Below are positions 63,310 to 64,000 of a DNA stretch of 64,000 nucleotides, one piece after another. The notes below the pieces were generated by a model that saw only the letters and a program-made list of their open reading frames with translations, was not told where the DNA came from and ran no database searches. Location: the NCBI RefSeq assembly GCF_010726645.1, contig NZ_AP022563.1, forward strand, positions 3,534,001-3,598,000. The letters run 5' to 3'. Position 1 is the first letter of the stretch. Every line of letters begins with the position of its first letter. This stretch comes from Mycolicibacterium duvalii. GTDB taxonomy: Bacteria > Actinomycetota > Actinomycetes > Mycobacteriales > Mycobacteriaceae. Position numbers and translations under genes: made by a program.

Positions 63310-63831
63310 CTACTCGACGACTTCCCAGCTGACGTCGCCCTGGGCGTTCTTCGCGGTCACGACGATGTCAGCGCTCTCGTCCTCGACGGGCTCGGTGGCC
63401 CGGCAGACGAAAGTGTCCCCGACCGCGACCACGATGATCCCCTCGCCGCAGTCGACGGTGATCCGGGTCTCGGCGAAGTCGGAGATCTCGCGCTGCAGGA
63501 CGTCGACGGTGTCGGCGAGGTCGAAGACGACGTCGACGGTCTCGTAGTCCACCTTGTAGTCGTTGATGGCGGTCACCGTGACCTCGACGCGAACCTTGTC
63601 TGGGGCGCCGATGTCGGCGAGGCAGGTGAATGTGTCGTGCGGCATCGGGTCATCGATCCGCTGGCAGTCGACCCCGGCGACCTCGACGGGCATGCCCGCG
63701 TACGACTCTTTCAGCGTGTTGCCGACGTTGGACTCCAGGGCGTCGTAGTCCAAACCCGAACCGCATCCTGCAAGGAGGGCCAAGCCCGGAGCGACGCCGA
63801 CGACGATCGTGCGGGTGAGGTGTCTAGTCAA
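63310..63831 (-). CDS. DUF4333 lipoprotein
   Basis: 173 residues from a TTG at 63831, overlapping the upstream gene's stop by 8 nt. Signal peptide with lipobox LAGC at residue 23. Contains two DUF4333-like units, each with a Cys pair: VDCQRIDD and TFTCLADIG, then VDCGEGIIV and TFVCRATE. The spacing suggests one disulfide per unit. Mycobacterial surface proteins of unknown function. Tandem with a second member at the right edge. Confidence 0.78.
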   Translation of the reverse strand: MTRHLTRTIVVGVAPGLALLAGCGSGLDYDALESNVGNTLKESYAGMPVEVAGVDCQRIDDPMPHDTFTCLADIGAPDKVRVEVTVTAINDYKVDYETVDVVFDLADTVDVLQREISDFAETRITVDCGEGIIVVAVGDTFVCRATEPVEDESADIVVTAKNAQGDVSWEVVE

Positions 63832-64000
63832 CGATCTGCCAATTGTCGTTGCCGTCCGAATCGACCGCCACCTGAACCGTCTTCTCGACGAACTTGCGGT
63901 CCACGGCGGTGCAGGTGAAAGCGCCGCCCCGCGGGACGACCTTCAACCCGTCACCGCACTGCACGGTCACGGGAAAGCCCACTTGCTCCTCGATGTCCGC
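63824..64000 (-). CDS. DUF4333 protein (C-terminal part, cut by the window edge)
   Basis: The last 58 codons are present, ending NDNWQIVD then TAG at 63824. Contains the DUF4333 pattern VQCGDGLKV, then AFTCTAVDRK (a Cys pair). The same organisation as the downstream gene, so the two are a paralogous pair; the start lies beyond the window. Confidence 0.75.
   Translation of the reverse strand, partial: ADIEEQVGFPVTVQCGDGLKVVPRGGAFTCTAVDRKFVEKTVQVAVDSDGNDNWQIVD

Overview
The window comes from a fast-growing mycobacterium (Mycolicibacterium-type). GC is very high. There are mycobacterial marker genes (a complete mycofactocin cluster, mceG, DUF3060, DUF3558 and DUF4333 proteins, LexA-boxed 13E12-type HNH protein). 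Gene order matches the M. tuberculosis Rv0655 to Rv0716 interval read in reverse, with insertions. The species cannot be named from sequence alone. I see no tRNA, rRNA, insertion sequence, prophage or CRISPR array.

Layout from left to right. (1) 1-4828: end of the rplN-rplX-rplE ribosomal cluster with its own promoter, preceded by a sulfatase operon (arylsulfatase, small lipoprotein, formylglycine-generating enzyme). (2) 4865-10592: the S10 operon (rpsJ to rpsQ) with promoter, leader and terminator. (3) 10620-17241: a secreted carboxylesterase, two tandem CYP108-like P450 genes sharing a promoter/operator arrangement, and a TetR-MFS efflux pair around a triple operator. (4) 17143-24254: mycofactocin cluster mftR-mftABCDEFG, including the 30-residue precursor mftA. 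(5) 24280-27863: an ECF sigma factor overlapping a three-domain VOC protein, then an HNH nuclease gene starting inside a LexA-type box. (6) 27915-32894: ferredoxin-type reductase, mycofactocin-coupled short-chain dehydrogenase under a KstR-type box, SHOCT membrane protein, cutinase, and an unusual ERCC4 nuclease with an Lsr2-like C-terminal domain. (7) 32911-37612: the str operon (rpsL, rpsG, fusA, tuf). (8) 37648-46660: TetR regulator, two DUF3558 lipoproteins, two DUF3060 proteins, the translationally coupled fadE8-echA4-paaX-echA5 operon, a cation/proton antiporter and a PAP2 protein. (9) 46769-55427: endonuclease IV and the rpoB-rpoC operon. (10) 55488-64000: two paralogous secreted alpha/beta hydrolases, mceG, a LuxR-family ATPase regulator and two DUF4333 proteins.

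Functionally the window joins the growth machinery (ribosome, elongation factors, RNA polymerase) to lipid, alcohol and steroid metabolism. The mycofactocin cluster makes a redox cofactor. The nearby SDR belongs to the family that depends on it and carries a sterol-regulator box. The FadE/EchA operon is beta-oxidation-like and MceG energises Mce lipid importers. Promoters read directly from sequence include two nearly identical ribosomal promoters (rpsJ and rplN) with a shared 12-nt initial-transcribed box, TATTGT-type promoters for rpsL and rpoB, and three probable leaderless genes (endonuclease IV, one DUF3060 protein, the HNH gene).
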